DNA from: a filamentous cyanobacterium CCP2
GTDB lineage: Bacteria; Cyanobacteriota; Cyanobacteriia; Elainellales; Elainellaceae
Reading direction: 5' to 3'
Length of the DNA stretch: 32,587 nucleotides
Assembly (NCBI GenBank): GCA_003003615.1
Contig: PVWD01000038.1
Location: 1-32,587, forward strand
Of the stretch, positions 23,824 through 32,587 are shown one piece after another. The notes beneath the pieces were generated by a model. It had not been told where the DNA came from and ran no database searches. It was given only the letters and a program-made list of their open reading frames with translations. The position numbers and the translations under genes are program-made. Position 1 is the stretch's first letter; each line of letters starts with the position of its first letter.

Positions 23824-24065
23824 CCTCATTTTCTGGCGCTGTTTACTGTTGCTGGGTTTGCGAAGTACTCTAAAATTGTGAGGTCAAGGATAGCAAAATC
23901 TGGTTTAGCTGTCTATGGAAACGATATCAGTGCAAATATAGGGTGTAAAAAATTACATCAACCCCAAGATTTGGAGGTGGACAGCAATAAGATTAGTTTC
24001 ATGGCATGGGTTTTTCTCGATGTCATGTTTGGCAATGTAAGCAGGTTGGTCTAGGGAACTGGAGG
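23824..24065. other. AT-rich segment between the second attC and the sensor kinase
   Basis: Short frames here show no domain or ribosome site. The base composition is like the cassettes. If a third cassette exists, this is its leader; it probably carries the kinase promoter, which I could not locate. Confidence 0.4.
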
Positions 24066-27000
24066 ATGGCTGACTATAACAGGGCAGTTACTGAAACCTG
24101 GCTTGCACGGGGAGGAGAGACTGGGGCATGGTTGCGATCGCACCTGAACCATCCCACAGGTCATCCCCATGACGTGCAGACCACATTGGGTAGCGTTGAA
24201 ACCTGGAACCAAAGCCTTAAAACTGCCCTCAATATCCTCCTGAATGCGAATTGTCCCATGTGTATCATCTGGGGCAGCGATCGCATTTTGTTCTACAACG
24301 ATGCGTTTCTCAAGGTGTTAAGGGAATGCAACAGTTTGGTTCCCTACGGGCGATCGGTGAATGAGAGTTGGGAGCAGAATTGGGAGCAGGTGCGATCGGA
24401 TGTAGAGCGAGTGTTTACAACCGGGCAACCTTTGCAACGAGAGCGGGTAGCGTTTCCGGTAAAGCAAAACACTAACACCAGAGATTTACTGTTTAGCTGG
24501 TCGTATAGTGCCCTTTGGGATGAACATGGGCAAATTGGGGGGGTATTTGCAACAGGATTGCAAGCGTCTGCCTATGAATCGGCTCAATCCTCTGCTTCTG
24601 CTATAGTTGCGCGATCGCCATCTGGAGTGACACTGCAACAGACCATTCAAGAATTAACCCACCATATTGAGACCTCGCCTTTAGCAACGGTTTGCTGGGA
24701 TCGAGAATTTCGGGTTACCTTCTGGTCTCAACGGGCAGAGAGCATGTTTGGCTGGACGGCTGAAGAGGTAATGGGCAAAACTCCCCTTGATTGGCATTTT
24801 GTCTTTGAAGCGGATCGAGAGCAGGTCAATCAGACGATTGCTCAACTATTTAGCGGTATCAATACAGTTTGTCATAACCGAAATTATCGCAAGGATGGCT
24901 CGGTAGTATTCTGCGAGTGGTACAACTCGACGCTGGTGGACGACCAGGGAAATTTAGTCTCTATGTTGTCGTTTGCCCTGGATGTCACCGATCGCAAACA
25001 AGCAGAAGCCGCACAACAAGCCAGTGAAACCCGCTTTAGACGATACGAGCGCGTTGTTTCCGCCACTGCCGATGCCATTTCCCTGGTCGATCGCCAGTAT
25101 CGTTATCAGATCGTCAACCAGGCATACCTGGATTGGAACCAAAAGTCTTATACCGATATTGTCGGGCATTCGGTCAGTGAGCTGATGGGTCAGGAGGTGT
25201 TTGAAACAGTCATTCAACCCCATCTCGATCGCTGTCTTGCTGGAGAAACGGTGCAATACAACGAGTGGTTTGAGTTTCCAAGGCTGGGACGGCAGTTTTT
25301 GAGTGTTACCTATTCCCCCTATCGAGAGGCCGATCAAACCATCTCTGGAGTAGTGGTGAGTGTACGCAACATCACTCCCTTAAAACAGGCAGAAGAAGCT
25401 GTGCGGCAGAGCGAACAGCGGTTTCAGGAAATTGCCCAAACCATCAGCCAACTCTTCTTTATCCGTTCAGCAATAACAAGGGACTTTATTTATGTTAGCC
25501 CCGCCTATGAACGCATTTGGGGGCGCAGTTGCGAAAGCTTATATCAAAATCCCGACTCCTGGGTGGAGTCCATTCATCCCGACGATCGCGCTGTGGTAAC
25601 TCAATCACTAACAGAACAATTTGCCGGAAATTCAGTTCAGAGGGAATACCGAATTATCCAACCAGACGGGACAGCCTGCTGGATTTCTGCCCAAATTAGT
25701 CTGGTTCGAGATGAATTCGGTAATCCATTACATTTCATTGGATTTGCAAAAGATGTTAGCGATCGCAAGCGATTAGAACAGGAATTGATCAAAAGCCGAG
25801 ATTTTCGAGAATTACTCTTTAATGAGTCGGGAGATGCTCTATTTTTGGTGGATTCCGACACGTTACTCACAACAGATTGCAATCAACGAGCGGTTGAACT
25901 ATTTGAAGTTGGCAGCAAAGCAGAGTTAATTCACATTGAAGGACACATTCTCCAGAAGCGCCAGTTTACGCCCCAGGAAATGGCTACGATTCAACAAGAA
26001 ATTAACGAAAAGGGCTACTGGAGCCGAGAAGTGGAATATATCACTCGACGGGGACGGGAGTTCTGGGGGGATCTCTCCGTCAAGCAACTGACCTTTGAGG
26101 ATCAGCGGTTTAATCTGGTACGGGTTAATGATATCAGCCAGCGCAAAGCGGCTGAATTTGCCCTACAACAAAGTGAAGCTCGCTATCTAGCAATTCTGGA
26201 AGATCAAACAGAACTAATCACCCGGTTTAAGTTCGATGGCACCCTGCTGTTTGTCAATGATGCCTTTTGTCGCTACTACGGAGTTTCTAGAGACGAAATC
26301 ATTGGACATCGCTATCAACCTCTGATCTATCCGGCAGATCAACCTGCTATCGATCGCTGTCTAGCAGCACTATCGCCGAAAAATCCAGTCAGCAGTGTGG
26401 AGCATCGTGTCTTTGTCAACGGCACAGTGCGGTGGATGCAATGGACGAATCATGCGATCTATGACGCTCAGGGCAATTTGCTGGAACTGCAATCGGTTGG
26501 GCGGGATATAGACGATCGCAAACAGGCAGAACAGCAAGTGCAAGCAGCCCTGGCAGAAAAAGAAGTGTTACTGCAAGAGGTCTATCACCGGGTTAAAAAT
26601 AACCTGCAACTGATCCAGAGTATGCTCCAAATGCAACAAAGACGGCTGAACAATCCGGAGGCAGTCCAGGCATTACAGGATAGCTGGAACCGGATCATGA
26701 CCATTAGCCTGGTGCATGAAATTCTGTATCAATCGGATAACCTGGCGGAAATTAATTTAAGAGACTATATTCCTGCCCTGGTGCAGCATATTGCCACGTC
26801 TTATCACCTCACTGCTCCCGACGTAGTGGTTAAAACTGAAGTGGAATCTATCGTTGCCCCAATGAAGAAAGCAATTTGCTGCGGCTTGATCTTAAATGAA
26901 CTGGTTACAAACGCGCTAAAATACGCTTTTCCAGAGAAAAAATCAGGACAGGTGACGGTGGTCGTGACGGTTGACCGTACTCGATCCCAGAATATGATTA

Positions 27001-27173
27001 CTATAACAGTGCAAGACAATGGGGTCGGGCTGCCCCAATCGCTCGATCTATCTAGCATTAAAACGTTAGGTCTGACATTGGTTCAAGACTTTGTTGACCA
27101 GTTGCGGGGTACGATCGCTATTGAATCTAGTCAGGGGTGCCTGTTTCGCATTACGTTTAATTTAGAACCATGA
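24066..27173 (+). CDS. Multi-PAS sensor histidine kinase (HisKA_2 type)
   Basis: Soluble kinase of 1035 residues. Six PAS-type sensor domains can be followed by their repeated ends such as DVTDRKQAE: about 49-168, 189-312, 324-443, 452-571, 580-699 and 706-822. A HisKA_2 dimerisation region follows with phospho-acceptor His841 in EVYHRVKNNLQLIQ, then an HATPase domain with LILNELVTNALKYAF, DNGVGLP and LGLTLVQDFV. No membrane helix is present, so the signal is internal. HisKA_2 kinases commonly have PAS or light/redox input; no chromophore cysteine was identified. The stop codon overlaps the next gene's start (ATGA), so it almost surely phosphorylates that response-regulator hybrid. I prefer ATG 24066; an in-frame ATG at 24006 would add 20 odd residues. 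Confidence 0.9.
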   Translation: MADYNRAVTETWLARGGETGAWLRSHLNHPTGHPHDVQTTLGSVETWNQSLKTALNILLNANCPMCIIWGSDRILFYNDAFLKVLRECNSLVPYGRSVNESWEQNWEQVRSDVERVFTTGQPLQRERVAFPVKQNTNTRDLLFSWSYSALWDEHGQIGGVFATGLQASAYESAQSSASAIVARSPSGVTLQQTIQELTHHIETSPLATVCWDREFRVTFWSQRAESMFGWTAEEVMGKTPLDWHFVFEADREQVNQTIAQLFSGINTVCHNRNYRKDGSVVFCEWYNSTLVDDQGNLVSMLSFALDVTDRKQAEAAQQASETRFRRYERVVSATADAISLVDRQYRYQIVNQAYLDWNQKSYTDIVGHSVSELMGQEVFETVIQPHLDRCLAGETVQYNEWFEFPRLGRQFLSVTYSPYREADQTISGVVVSVRNITPLKQAEEAVRQSEQRFQEIAQTISQLFFIRSAITRDFIYVSPAYERIWGRSCESLYQNPDSWVESIHPDDRAVVTQSLTEQFAGNSVQREYRIIQPDGTACWISAQISLVRDEFGNPLHFIGFAKDVSDRKRLEQELIKSRDFRELLFNESGDALFLVDSDTLLTTDCNQRAVELFEVGSKAELIHIEGHILQKRQFTPQEMATIQQEINEKGYWSREVEYITRRGREFWGDLSVKQLTFEDQRFNLVRVNDISQRKAAEFALQQSEARYLAILEDQTELITRFKFDGTLLFVNDAFCRYYGVSRDEIIGHRYQPLIYPADQPAIDRCLAALSPKNPVSSVEHRVFVNGTVRWMQWTNHAIYDAQGNLLELQSVGRDIDDRKQAEQQVQAALAEKEVLLQEVYHRVKNNLQLIQSMLQMQQRRLNNPEAVQALQDSWNRIMTISLVHEILYQSDNLAEINLRDYIPALVQHIATSYHLTAPDVVVKTEVESIVAPMKKAICCGLILNELVTNALKYAFPEKKSGQVTVVVTVDRTRSQNMITITVQDNGVGLPQSLDLSSIKTLGLTLVQDFVDQLRGTIAIESSQGCLFRITFNLEP

Positions 27174-28795
27174 ACCCATCGTTAGAAGAAAATACATTAA
27201 AAACTGGGATAGCAAAGATCCTGATTGTAGAAGATGAACGAGCCATTGCCAGAGATCTGAAAGAAAGCCTGGAGCATCTGGGTTACTATGTTCCGGCGAT
27301 CGCCAGTTCCAGTACCGAAGCGGTTGCTCTGGTTGAAACCTGGCAACCCGATCTGATCTTGATGGATATTGTCCTGGAAGATAGCGACTGCGATGGGATC
27401 GAAACGGCTCAGGAGATCCGCGATCTGTTTCGGGTTCCGGTTGTTTATCTCACTGCCCATGCTACGAGTGCCATTCTGGAGCGGGCCAAGGCAACCGATC
27501 CCTTTGGTTATTTACTCAAACCCTTTCGCGAGAAAGACCTGTGGGTGGCGATCGAAACGGCTCTAAAACGTCATCGCTTGGAGCGTGCCCTGCATGAACG
27601 GGAAGAATGGCTCACTCATATTCTGAACGGGATGGGAGACGGGGTGATTGTGTTTAATACCGAAGCTCGGATCAGGTTCATTAACCCGGTAGCAGAAGCT
27701 CTGACCGGATGGACTGAATCAGAGGCGATGGATCAACCCATTCAGAGCGTGTTTCAAGTTATCGACGAAAAAGAGCGATCGCCCCTGCTGTCTACCTTGC
27801 TCCAAACCGTCATACATGGAGAGCCGTTCTACCTTTCCCTGGATACTCTCCTGATCACCAAATCAGGGCAGGAGGTGCCCATTTTCGATAGTGCTGCTCC
27901 TTTGCGAGATCAGCAAGGAGTTGTAACGGGAGGCATTATCGTCTTTCGGGATGCCCATGCATTGCGGCTTGCCAACGAGCGCGATCTGGCAGTGGCTCAT
28001 GCCCAACAACTGGAACTGCAAATGCAGGAGATGGAGAACCTGAGTCGGCTCAAGGATGATTTTTTGAGTACCGTATCTCACGAACTCCGCACCCCGTTGT
28101 CCAATATCAAAATGGCAACTCGAATGTTGACTATCGTACTCGACCAACTTGATCTCTTAGCTCAGTCAACAGGATTAACGGCTACACCTATCTCCAGATA
28201 CATTCATATTCTGCAACAGGAAACTGAACAGGAACTCCGTCTAATTAATGACCTGCTTGATATCCAGAGAATTCAGGCTGAAACCTACTCCCTCGAATTG
28301 TCGTTGATCCAGTTATCAAACTGGATTCCAGAACTAGTGGAACCGTTTCGACCCAGAATTGCAGAGAGTAACCAAACTCTCTATCTTAATATTCCATCTG
28401 ACTTGCCCGATCTATGGTCTGATCCCCACGCCCTTACCCGCATTCTCTCGGAATTGCTCAACAATGCCTGTAAATACACACCGCCTGAAGAACCGATTAC
28501 TGTTACAGCAACGGTTCAGCTTCGTCATGGGGCAGTCCCTTACCCCTGGATGATTCTGGAAGTTTGCAATTCAGGAATCACAATTCCCCTGGAGGAACAG
28601 GAACGAATTTTTGATCCGTTTTATCGAATTCCTCAGAGCGATCGCTGGAAGCGAGGTGGAACCGGGTTAGGGCTGTCACTTGTCAAGAAATTTACCAGTT
28701 TACTAGGGGGACAGATCGAGGTCAGCAGTACATCTAACAGCGTTTGTTTTCGCATCCTTCTACCCATGAAAGAGTTTGAAGCAACCCCAGGTTAG
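27170..28795 (+). CDS. Response regulator-PAS-histidine kinase hybrid
   Basis: Cytoplasmic signalling protein of 541 residues. Receiver domain, about 15-135: acidic pair in LIVEDERAIARDL, phospho-acceptor Asp66 in LILMDIVLEDSDCDG, VVYLTAHATS and Lys117 in GYLLKPFRE. A PAS domain follows at about 142-265 (NGMGDGVIVFNTEARIRF). The HisKA box is FLSTVSHELRTPLSNIK with His304, and the HATPase domain shows ILSELLNNACKYT, IFDPFYRI and GGTGLGLSLVKKF. Receiver-first hybrids usually take phosphate from an upstream kinase and tune their own kinase output. The four-base overlap with the upstream gene makes a phosphorelay between them very likely. No DNA-binding output domain is encoded here, so the final regulator must lie elsewhere. 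Confidence 0.92.
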   Translation: MNPSLEENTLKTGIAKILIVEDERAIARDLKESLEHLGYYVPAIASSSTEAVALVETWQPDLILMDIVLEDSDCDGIETAQEIRDLFRVPVVYLTAHATSAILERAKATDPFGYLLKPFREKDLWVAIETALKRHRLERALHEREEWLTHILNGMGDGVIVFNTEARIRFINPVAEALTGWTESEAMDQPIQSVFQVIDEKERSPLLSTLLQTVIHGEPFYLSLDTLLITKSGQEVPIFDSAAPLRDQQGVVTGGIIVFRDAHALRLANERDLAVAHAQQLELQMQEMENLSRLKDDFLSTVSHELRTPLSNIKMATRMLTIVLDQLDLLAQSTGLTATPISRYIHILQQETEQELRLINDLLDIQRIQAETYSLELSLIQLSNWIPELVEPFRPRIAESNQTLYLNIPSDLPDLWSDPHALTRILSELLNNACKYTPPEEPITVTATVQLRHGAVPYPWMILEVCNSGITIPLEEQERIFDPFYRIPQSDRWKRGGTGLGLSLVKKFTSLLGGQIEVSSTSNSVCFRILLPMKEFEATPG

Positions 28796-29197
28796 TGGTG
28801 CAATTAGATCACTTCATCGTTAGTCCGTAGTTCTTGGTTAGGGGAAGTTTTGGCAGTTTTGGGTAGTGGTTGGAGTCGTCTGTGAAGGTAAATTTCGTAG
28901 CGAGAGGTCGGCTACTGAGAGAATTTGGGATAAAGTGCGATTACGGTTGAGTCTTCGGGGGATCGGGGGTGAGGGTTTCGATCGGGGCTAACCAACCCAA
29001 TGCAGCGGACTCTTGAACACCGCTGGTGCTGAGTGCAAGGTTAATAACCGCCGCTGAACCGAACCGTTAAGCTGCTTCTCTTTATCTATGGGATGGTACT
29101 TGAATACTTCTGGTGGGTGTCAAAAGCGATCGCCAACCACTAACCAGAAACGTATGCCTGTTCAATCGGTGTTGAGGACGTAGAAGATTGTAGAAGA
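28796..29197. other. Intergenic region holding a degenerate attC-like site
   Basis: No gene or clear terminator. The only structure I can support is the attC-like element at 28986-29072. Confidence 0.4.
28986..29072 (+). other. Possible degenerate third attC
   Basis: GGCTAAC (28986-28992) is exactly the R'' box predicted by the left end GTTAGCC after the second attC. GTTAAGC (29066-29072) would be R'. The total of 87 bases equals the second attC. Inside, CAACCCAATGCAGCGGAC resembles AAACCCACTGCACCGGAAC of that site, and CAGCGG pairs with CCGCTG. The outer arm (CCCAAT against AACCGA) does not pair, so the site is decayed or a coincidence. Confidence 0.4.
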
Positions 29198-31528
29198 TTA
29201 CAGTGAACCCACCAGTTTCGGATCATCGATCGGCTGCATGCGTTCCTGCTGATAGTCCTCAAAGGTAAAGGCATCGACCTGAATTGCATCAATTCGATCG
29301 CGTTCGGCTTGCTGAACCAGGAGTTTTTCGGCTTCGGTGATGATGCCCGTTTGGTAGGCGAATTCAATCAGTTGATCGGGTGAACCAGCGGGTAATTGGC
29401 CTGCCTGTTTGGCGGTTTTAATTTTGCGGGCGATCGGTTCGGCTTGATGGACTAATTCCAGGGCATGTTCGATTCGTCCTAGCGCCTGTTCTGGATCGGT
29501 GGGAATGAAAATGCCTGCGGTGAGTCGATCGCGCTGTTGTCCTGGTTTTTGCAGGATTTGGGCAACTTGATGACCAAGGCGATCGGAGGGAGGAGTGCCG
29601 ATGGGATTGAGCCGCCACCAGGATAGGAGGGGATACCGGAACAGGATGCCGAGGAGAGGCACATCCAGATTGCTGAAAATCCCTTCAAAGGCTTGCTGGA
29701 TCTGGGCAAAGGCGTATTGCATCGACCAATGCACCAGGGGCAAATCTTCCGACTGCCGGCCTTCCGCTTCAAACCGTCGCAGCGTCGCCGTTCCCAGGTA
29801 GAGCCAGGAGAGAACATCAGCAAATCGTCCGGTCAGCTTCTCTTTGCGCTTCAGGGAACCCCCGAAGGAGAGGAGTGCCACATCCGTCAACAGGGCAAAG
29901 GTGGCGGAAGCCCAGGCAAGTTTCCGGTAATAGCGAGCCGTTTCTCCTCGCACGGGCGATCGCACCAACCGTCCCCGCGTCAGGCTGAAGATTACCGTCC
30001 GAACGCTGTTTCCCAGCAACGATCCCATATGTCCCCAGAAAGCGCGATCGAAGGCAGTTATATCTTTCTGCTCAAGTGCCTGAATCTCTTGATAGACATA
30101 GGGATGGCAGCGAATCGCTCCCTGTCCGAAGATCATGAGTGTACGAGTGAGAATATTTGCCCCTTCAACAGTGATGGAAATTGGGGTGGCGGTGTAAATA
30201 TTCGCCAGCAGGTTACGCGGGCCCCGACAAATGCCCGAACCGCCCAGAATATCCATCCCGTCATTAATCATCTGGCGGGAAAGCTCGGTGGTGTTGTACT
30301 TGGCGATCGCTGAAACCACGGCAGGCTGTTCACCCCGATCGACTGCTCCACAGGTGTAAAGTCGGGCGGCATCCATTAGGTAAGCAAACCCACCAATCCG
30401 CGCCAAGGGTTCCTCCACACCCTCAAACCGTCCGATCGACAGCCCAAACTGTTGCCGCACCACACTATGGGCACCCGCTACCCGCGTCACCAACTTTGCC
30501 ACCCCCGTACAGGTGGCAGGGAAGCTGACTCCTCGACCCGCCGCCAGGGTTTGCATCAACATCTTCCAACCCTGTCCTGCCTGCTCCACCCCTCCAATAA
30601 TCTGGTCGATCGGCAGAATCACGTCATGCCCTTCCGTTGGCGAATTGTAGAAGGGAACCCCCATCGGATCATGGCGTTTATTAATCACCACTCCGGGCGT
30701 ATTCGTCGGCACCAGAACGCAGGTAATCCCCACATCCTCACCCTTACCCAACAGGTTGGCTGGATCACGCAGCCGGAAAGCCAACCCCAGTAAGGTGGCG
30801 ATCGCCCCCAGGGTAATGTACCGTTTGCGCCAGTTCAGCCGCAGATAAAGCTGATCATCCGTTCCCCGAAACACTTCCCCGTGGGAGATCAGACTGGCGG
30901 CATCCGATCCGGCAGTAGGTTCCGTCAGGGCAAAGCAGGGAATGTCTTCCCCTCGCACCAATCGCGGCAGATAGTATCGCTTCTGTTCAGCCGTCCCGTA
31001 GCGTAATAGCAGTTTCGCAGGTCCCAGGGAATTCGCCACCCCCACCGTCGCCACATGGGTAAACGATCGGGAAGCCAACTTCACCATCACCGCACTATAC
31101 GCCAGATTAGAAAATCCCAGTCCGCCATACTCCTGGGGAATCATCATGCCAAAAAACCGCTCCTGCTTCAGGTAGTCCCACACTTCAGGCGGCAAGTCTT
31201 TCCGCTGATAAATTTCCCAATCCGTCGCCATCTGGCACACCTGCTCCACGGGCCCATCCAAAAACGCCTGAAGTTCCGGTGATATCTCTGGATAGGGTTC
31301 CTGCAAAATGCGATCGAAATCCGGTTTCCCCGTAAAAAACTCCCCCTCCACCCAAACATTTCCCGCCTCGATCGCCGCTCGTTCCGTCTCCGAAATCCGA
31401 GGCAATACGTTCATCGCCTGAATCATCTGCACAATCCAGCGAGTAATCAAATTTCGTCTGATTGGCGGAATCAGAAAAAGACCAATTAGTACGAGGATTG
31501 CGATCGAGATAAAGATAGTTAAATACAT
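29198..31528 (-). CDS. fadE: Acyl-CoA dehydrogenase, FadE type
   Basis: Flavoenzyme of 776 residues for the first step of fatty-acid beta-oxidation, making enoyl-CoA from acyl-CoA. It has one N-terminal membrane helix (about 3-23) as in E. coli FadE, then GKPDFDRILQ and YLKQERFFGMMIPQEYGGLGF (FadE-type), the FAD-binding CFALTEPTAGSDAASL, and the catalytic Glu455 in ITVEGANILTRTLMIFGQG. A long C-terminal extension of the FadE kind follows. Slightly shorter than the roughly 814-residue E. coli protein. The thiolase gene reads in the same direction 228 bases upstream, so the pair may work together though repeats separate them. Most cyanobacteria lack this pathway. ATG 31528 is clear, with GGAGAA upstream on the coding strand. 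Confidence 0.93.
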   Translation of the reverse strand: MYLTIFISIAILVLIGLFLIPPIRRNLITRWIVQMIQAMNVLPRISETERAAIEAGNVWVEGEFFTGKPDFDRILQEPYPEISPELQAFLDGPVEQVCQMATDWEIYQRKDLPPEVWDYLKQERFFGMMIPQEYGGLGFSNLAYSAVMVKLASRSFTHVATVGVANSLGPAKLLLRYGTAEQKRYYLPRLVRGEDIPCFALTEPTAGSDAASLISHGEVFRGTDDQLYLRLNWRKRYITLGAIATLLGLAFRLRDPANLLGKGEDVGITCVLVPTNTPGVVINKRHDPMGVPFYNSPTEGHDVILPIDQIIGGVEQAGQGWKMLMQTLAAGRGVSFPATCTGVAKLVTRVAGAHSVVRQQFGLSIGRFEGVEEPLARIGGFAYLMDAARLYTCGAVDRGEQPAVVSAIAKYNTTELSRQMINDGMDILGGSGICRGPRNLLANIYTATPISITVEGANILTRTLMIFGQGAIRCHPYVYQEIQALEQKDITAFDRAFWGHMGSLLGNSVRTVIFSLTRGRLVRSPVRGETARYYRKLAWASATFALLTDVALLSFGGSLKRKEKLTGRFADVLSWLYLGTATLRRFEAEGRQSEDLPLVHWSMQYAFAQIQQAFEGIFSNLDVPLLGILFRYPLLSWWRLNPIGTPPSDRLGHQVAQILQKPGQQRDRLTAGIFIPTDPEQALGRIEHALELVHQAEPIARKIKTAKQAGQLPAGSPDQLIEFAYQTGIITEAEKLLVQQAERDRIDAIQVDAFTFEDYQQERMQPIDDPKLVGSL

Positions 31529-31554
31529 GATTTTTCTCCTTTGGGAAGACAGTG

Positions 31555-31582
31555 GGGAGTAGGGAGTAGGGAGTAGGGATTA
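31555..31582. repeat. Heptamer tandem repeat (GGGAGTA)
   Basis: Three exact GGGAGTA units (31555-31575) and a fourth, GGGATTA (31576-31582). Same class of short tandem repeat as at 19094-19142 but different unit. It lies just upstream of fadE, between the fad genes. Confidence 0.8.
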
Positions 31583-31619
31583 TAAGGTAGGGACAAATTG
31601 CGATTCGCCCTTACTTGTG

Positions 31620-31640
31620 GGGTGGGCATCTTGCCTGTCC
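31620..31640. repeat. Dispersed REP-like hairpin, copy 3 (degenerate)
   Basis: Left arm and loop are identical to the copies at 3093 and 18993; the right arm reads TGCCTGTCC instead of TGCCCGCCC, weakening the stem. Confidence 0.6.
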
Positions 31641-31756
31641 GGTCGAGGATGGTGAGATGGGGTTGTTTGAGGCGATCGGTAGTGTGGTTCGACGGGTAGG
31701 GGCGATTCGCGAATCGCCCCTACAAGATGTTTCGGTGTGCTCAACACCCCCCACAT

Positions 31757-32587
31757 TCAAACCATCAAATTCTCATACACCCCCGCTGCTCCCATACCAC
31801 CCCCCACACACATCGTCACCATGCCATACCGAATTCCCCGTCGCTGCATTTCGTGGAGTAACGTTGCCGTCAATTTCGACCCCGTACAACCCAGGGGATG
31901 CCCCAACGCGATCGCCCCTCCGTTCACATTCACGATGTCTTCATTCAGCCCCAATTCCCGAATCACGGCTAACGACTGGGCAGCAAAAGCTTCGTTCAGT
32001 TCAATTAAGCCAATCTCCTCCAGGGTTAGGTCTACCTGCTTCAACACTTTAGGAATCGCAGCAACGGGGCCAATTCCCATGATTTCTGGCGGAACGCCCA
32101 TGACGGCAAAGCCCAGGAGTCGCGCCATTGGCTGAAGGTTTAACTCATTCACTAATCGCTCGCTCATCAATACCGTAGCGGCGGCTCCGTCGGAGGTTTG
32201 GGAGGCGTTGCCTGCGGTGACAGTGCCTTTGACATGAAAAACGGGTTTGAGGCGTGAAAGAGCTTCTAAATTCGTGTCGGCACGTGGGCCTTCATCTGTG
32301 TCAAAAATGATCTCTTTTGCTTCTGGTCTACCGTTCACATAATGGGTTTCGCGTACCGTGATCGGAACAATTTCTTCCTTAAAGTGTCCGGATTGGATGG
32401 CGGCTAAGGCTCTTTGATGCGATCGCAGAGCAAAGGCATCCTGATCGGCACGGGGAATCTGAAACTGATTCGCGACGTTCTCCGCTGTTAATCCCATCGT
32501 GATGTAAGTCTCAGGAGCTTCCGTTAGCAATTCTGCATTCGGTAGAAACTGATGTCCTCCCATCGGAATCAAGCTCATCGATTCCAC
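31757..32587 (-). CDS. fadA: Acetyl-CoA acyltransferase (thiolase), C-terminal part
   Basis: Partial gene entering from the right edge; 276 residues are visible. It begins at [11 protein letters not shown], which in thiolases lies shortly after the nucleophilic Cys, so that residue is outside the window. The rest is complete: [15 protein letters not shown], the conserved ELNEAFAAQ, the catalytic His in [15 protein letters not shown] and the second active-site Cys in [12 protein letters not shown]. Thiolases of this type release acetyl-CoA from 3-ketoacyl-CoA, the last step of beta-oxidation; a biosynthetic acetoacetyl-CoA thiolase is less likely given fadE next door. A fused hydratase/dehydrogenase (FadB/FadJ) gene would be expected beyond the window. 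Confidence 0.88.
   Translation of the reverse strand: MESMSLIPMGGHQFLPNAELLTEAPETYITMGLTAENVANQFQIPRADQDAFALRSHQRALAAIQSGHFKEEIVPITVRETHYVNGRPEAKEIIFDTDEGPRADTNLEALSRLKPVFHVKGTVTAGNASQTSDGAAATVLMSERLVNELNLQPMARLLGFAVMGVPPEIMGIGPVAAIPKVLKQVDLTLEEIGLIELNEAFAAQSLAVIRELGLNEDIVNVNGGAIALGHPLGCTGSKLTATLLHEMQRRGIRYGMVTMCVGGGMGAAGVYENLMV

Noticed and set aside
23809-24054. 81-residue frame starting inside the second attC
   Set aside because: It begins within the recombination site, has no ribosome site and no domain.
24006-24065. ATG 24006 as the sensor kinase start
   Set aside because: The added 20 residues are unlike a PAS-kinase N-terminus; ATG 24066 is more natural, although its GGAGG is too close to be an ideal ribosome site.
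31615-32135. Plus-strand frames opposite the thiolase
   Set aside because: Pro/His-rich antisense shadows of the thiolase gene and of the repeat region.

Overview
The window reads as chromosome of a cyanobacterium, probably filamentous. The octamer GCGATCGC and its core CGATCG (the HIP1 palindrome) are scattered through most genes. There are also PTPA/PEP-CTERM proteins with a cyanobacterial exosortase, a C-DES-type cystine lyase, an Uma2-family protein, heptamer tandem repeats and a multi-PAS sensor kinase. No rRNA, tRNA, CRISPR array or prophage structure was seen.

Layout. 1-6.1 kb is an envelope/exopolysaccharide and protein-sorting block: the tail of a polyprenyl-phosphate sugar-phosphate transferase, a GT4 glycosyltransferase, two paralogous secreted PTPA-CTERM proteins with matching upstream elements, and a two-gene unit of an HpsJ-like membrane protein and a cyanoexosortase. 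6.3-10.5 kb holds two related STAND-like P-loop ATPases. The first is split by a frameshift; the second has two ATPase modules joined by TPRs. 10.5-18.1 kb is mostly metabolic and housekeeping: mtgA, cystine lyase, a RecB-like nuclease followed by a lone ABC permease, a catalase and an Uma2-family protein. At 18.5-19.0 kb a strongly structured leader precedes a small conserved protein.

The most interesting part is 19.2-23.8 kb, a canonical integron: an intI-type integrase on the minus strand, an attI region, then two plus-strand cassettes each ended by a typical attC. The left end of each cassette is the exact complement of the outer (R'') box of its own attC, which fixes the cassette borders to the base. 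Cassette 1 encodes a CHAT-domain protein with a His/Cys dyad. Cassette 2 encodes an OLD-like ATPase-TOPRIM protein. Both are AT-rich and lack HIP1 sites, unlike their surroundings, and both families occur in anti-phage systems. A degenerate third attC-like site at 28986-29072 carries exactly the outer box predicted for a third cassette. If it is real, the two-gene sensor-kinase/hybrid-regulator operon at 24.1-28.8 kb lies inside a large ancient cassette.

The right end (29.2-32.6 kb) carries fadE and the C-terminal part of a thiolase. These are beta-oxidation genes, which most cyanobacteria lack.

All family assignments come from reading motifs by eye; no database search was run.
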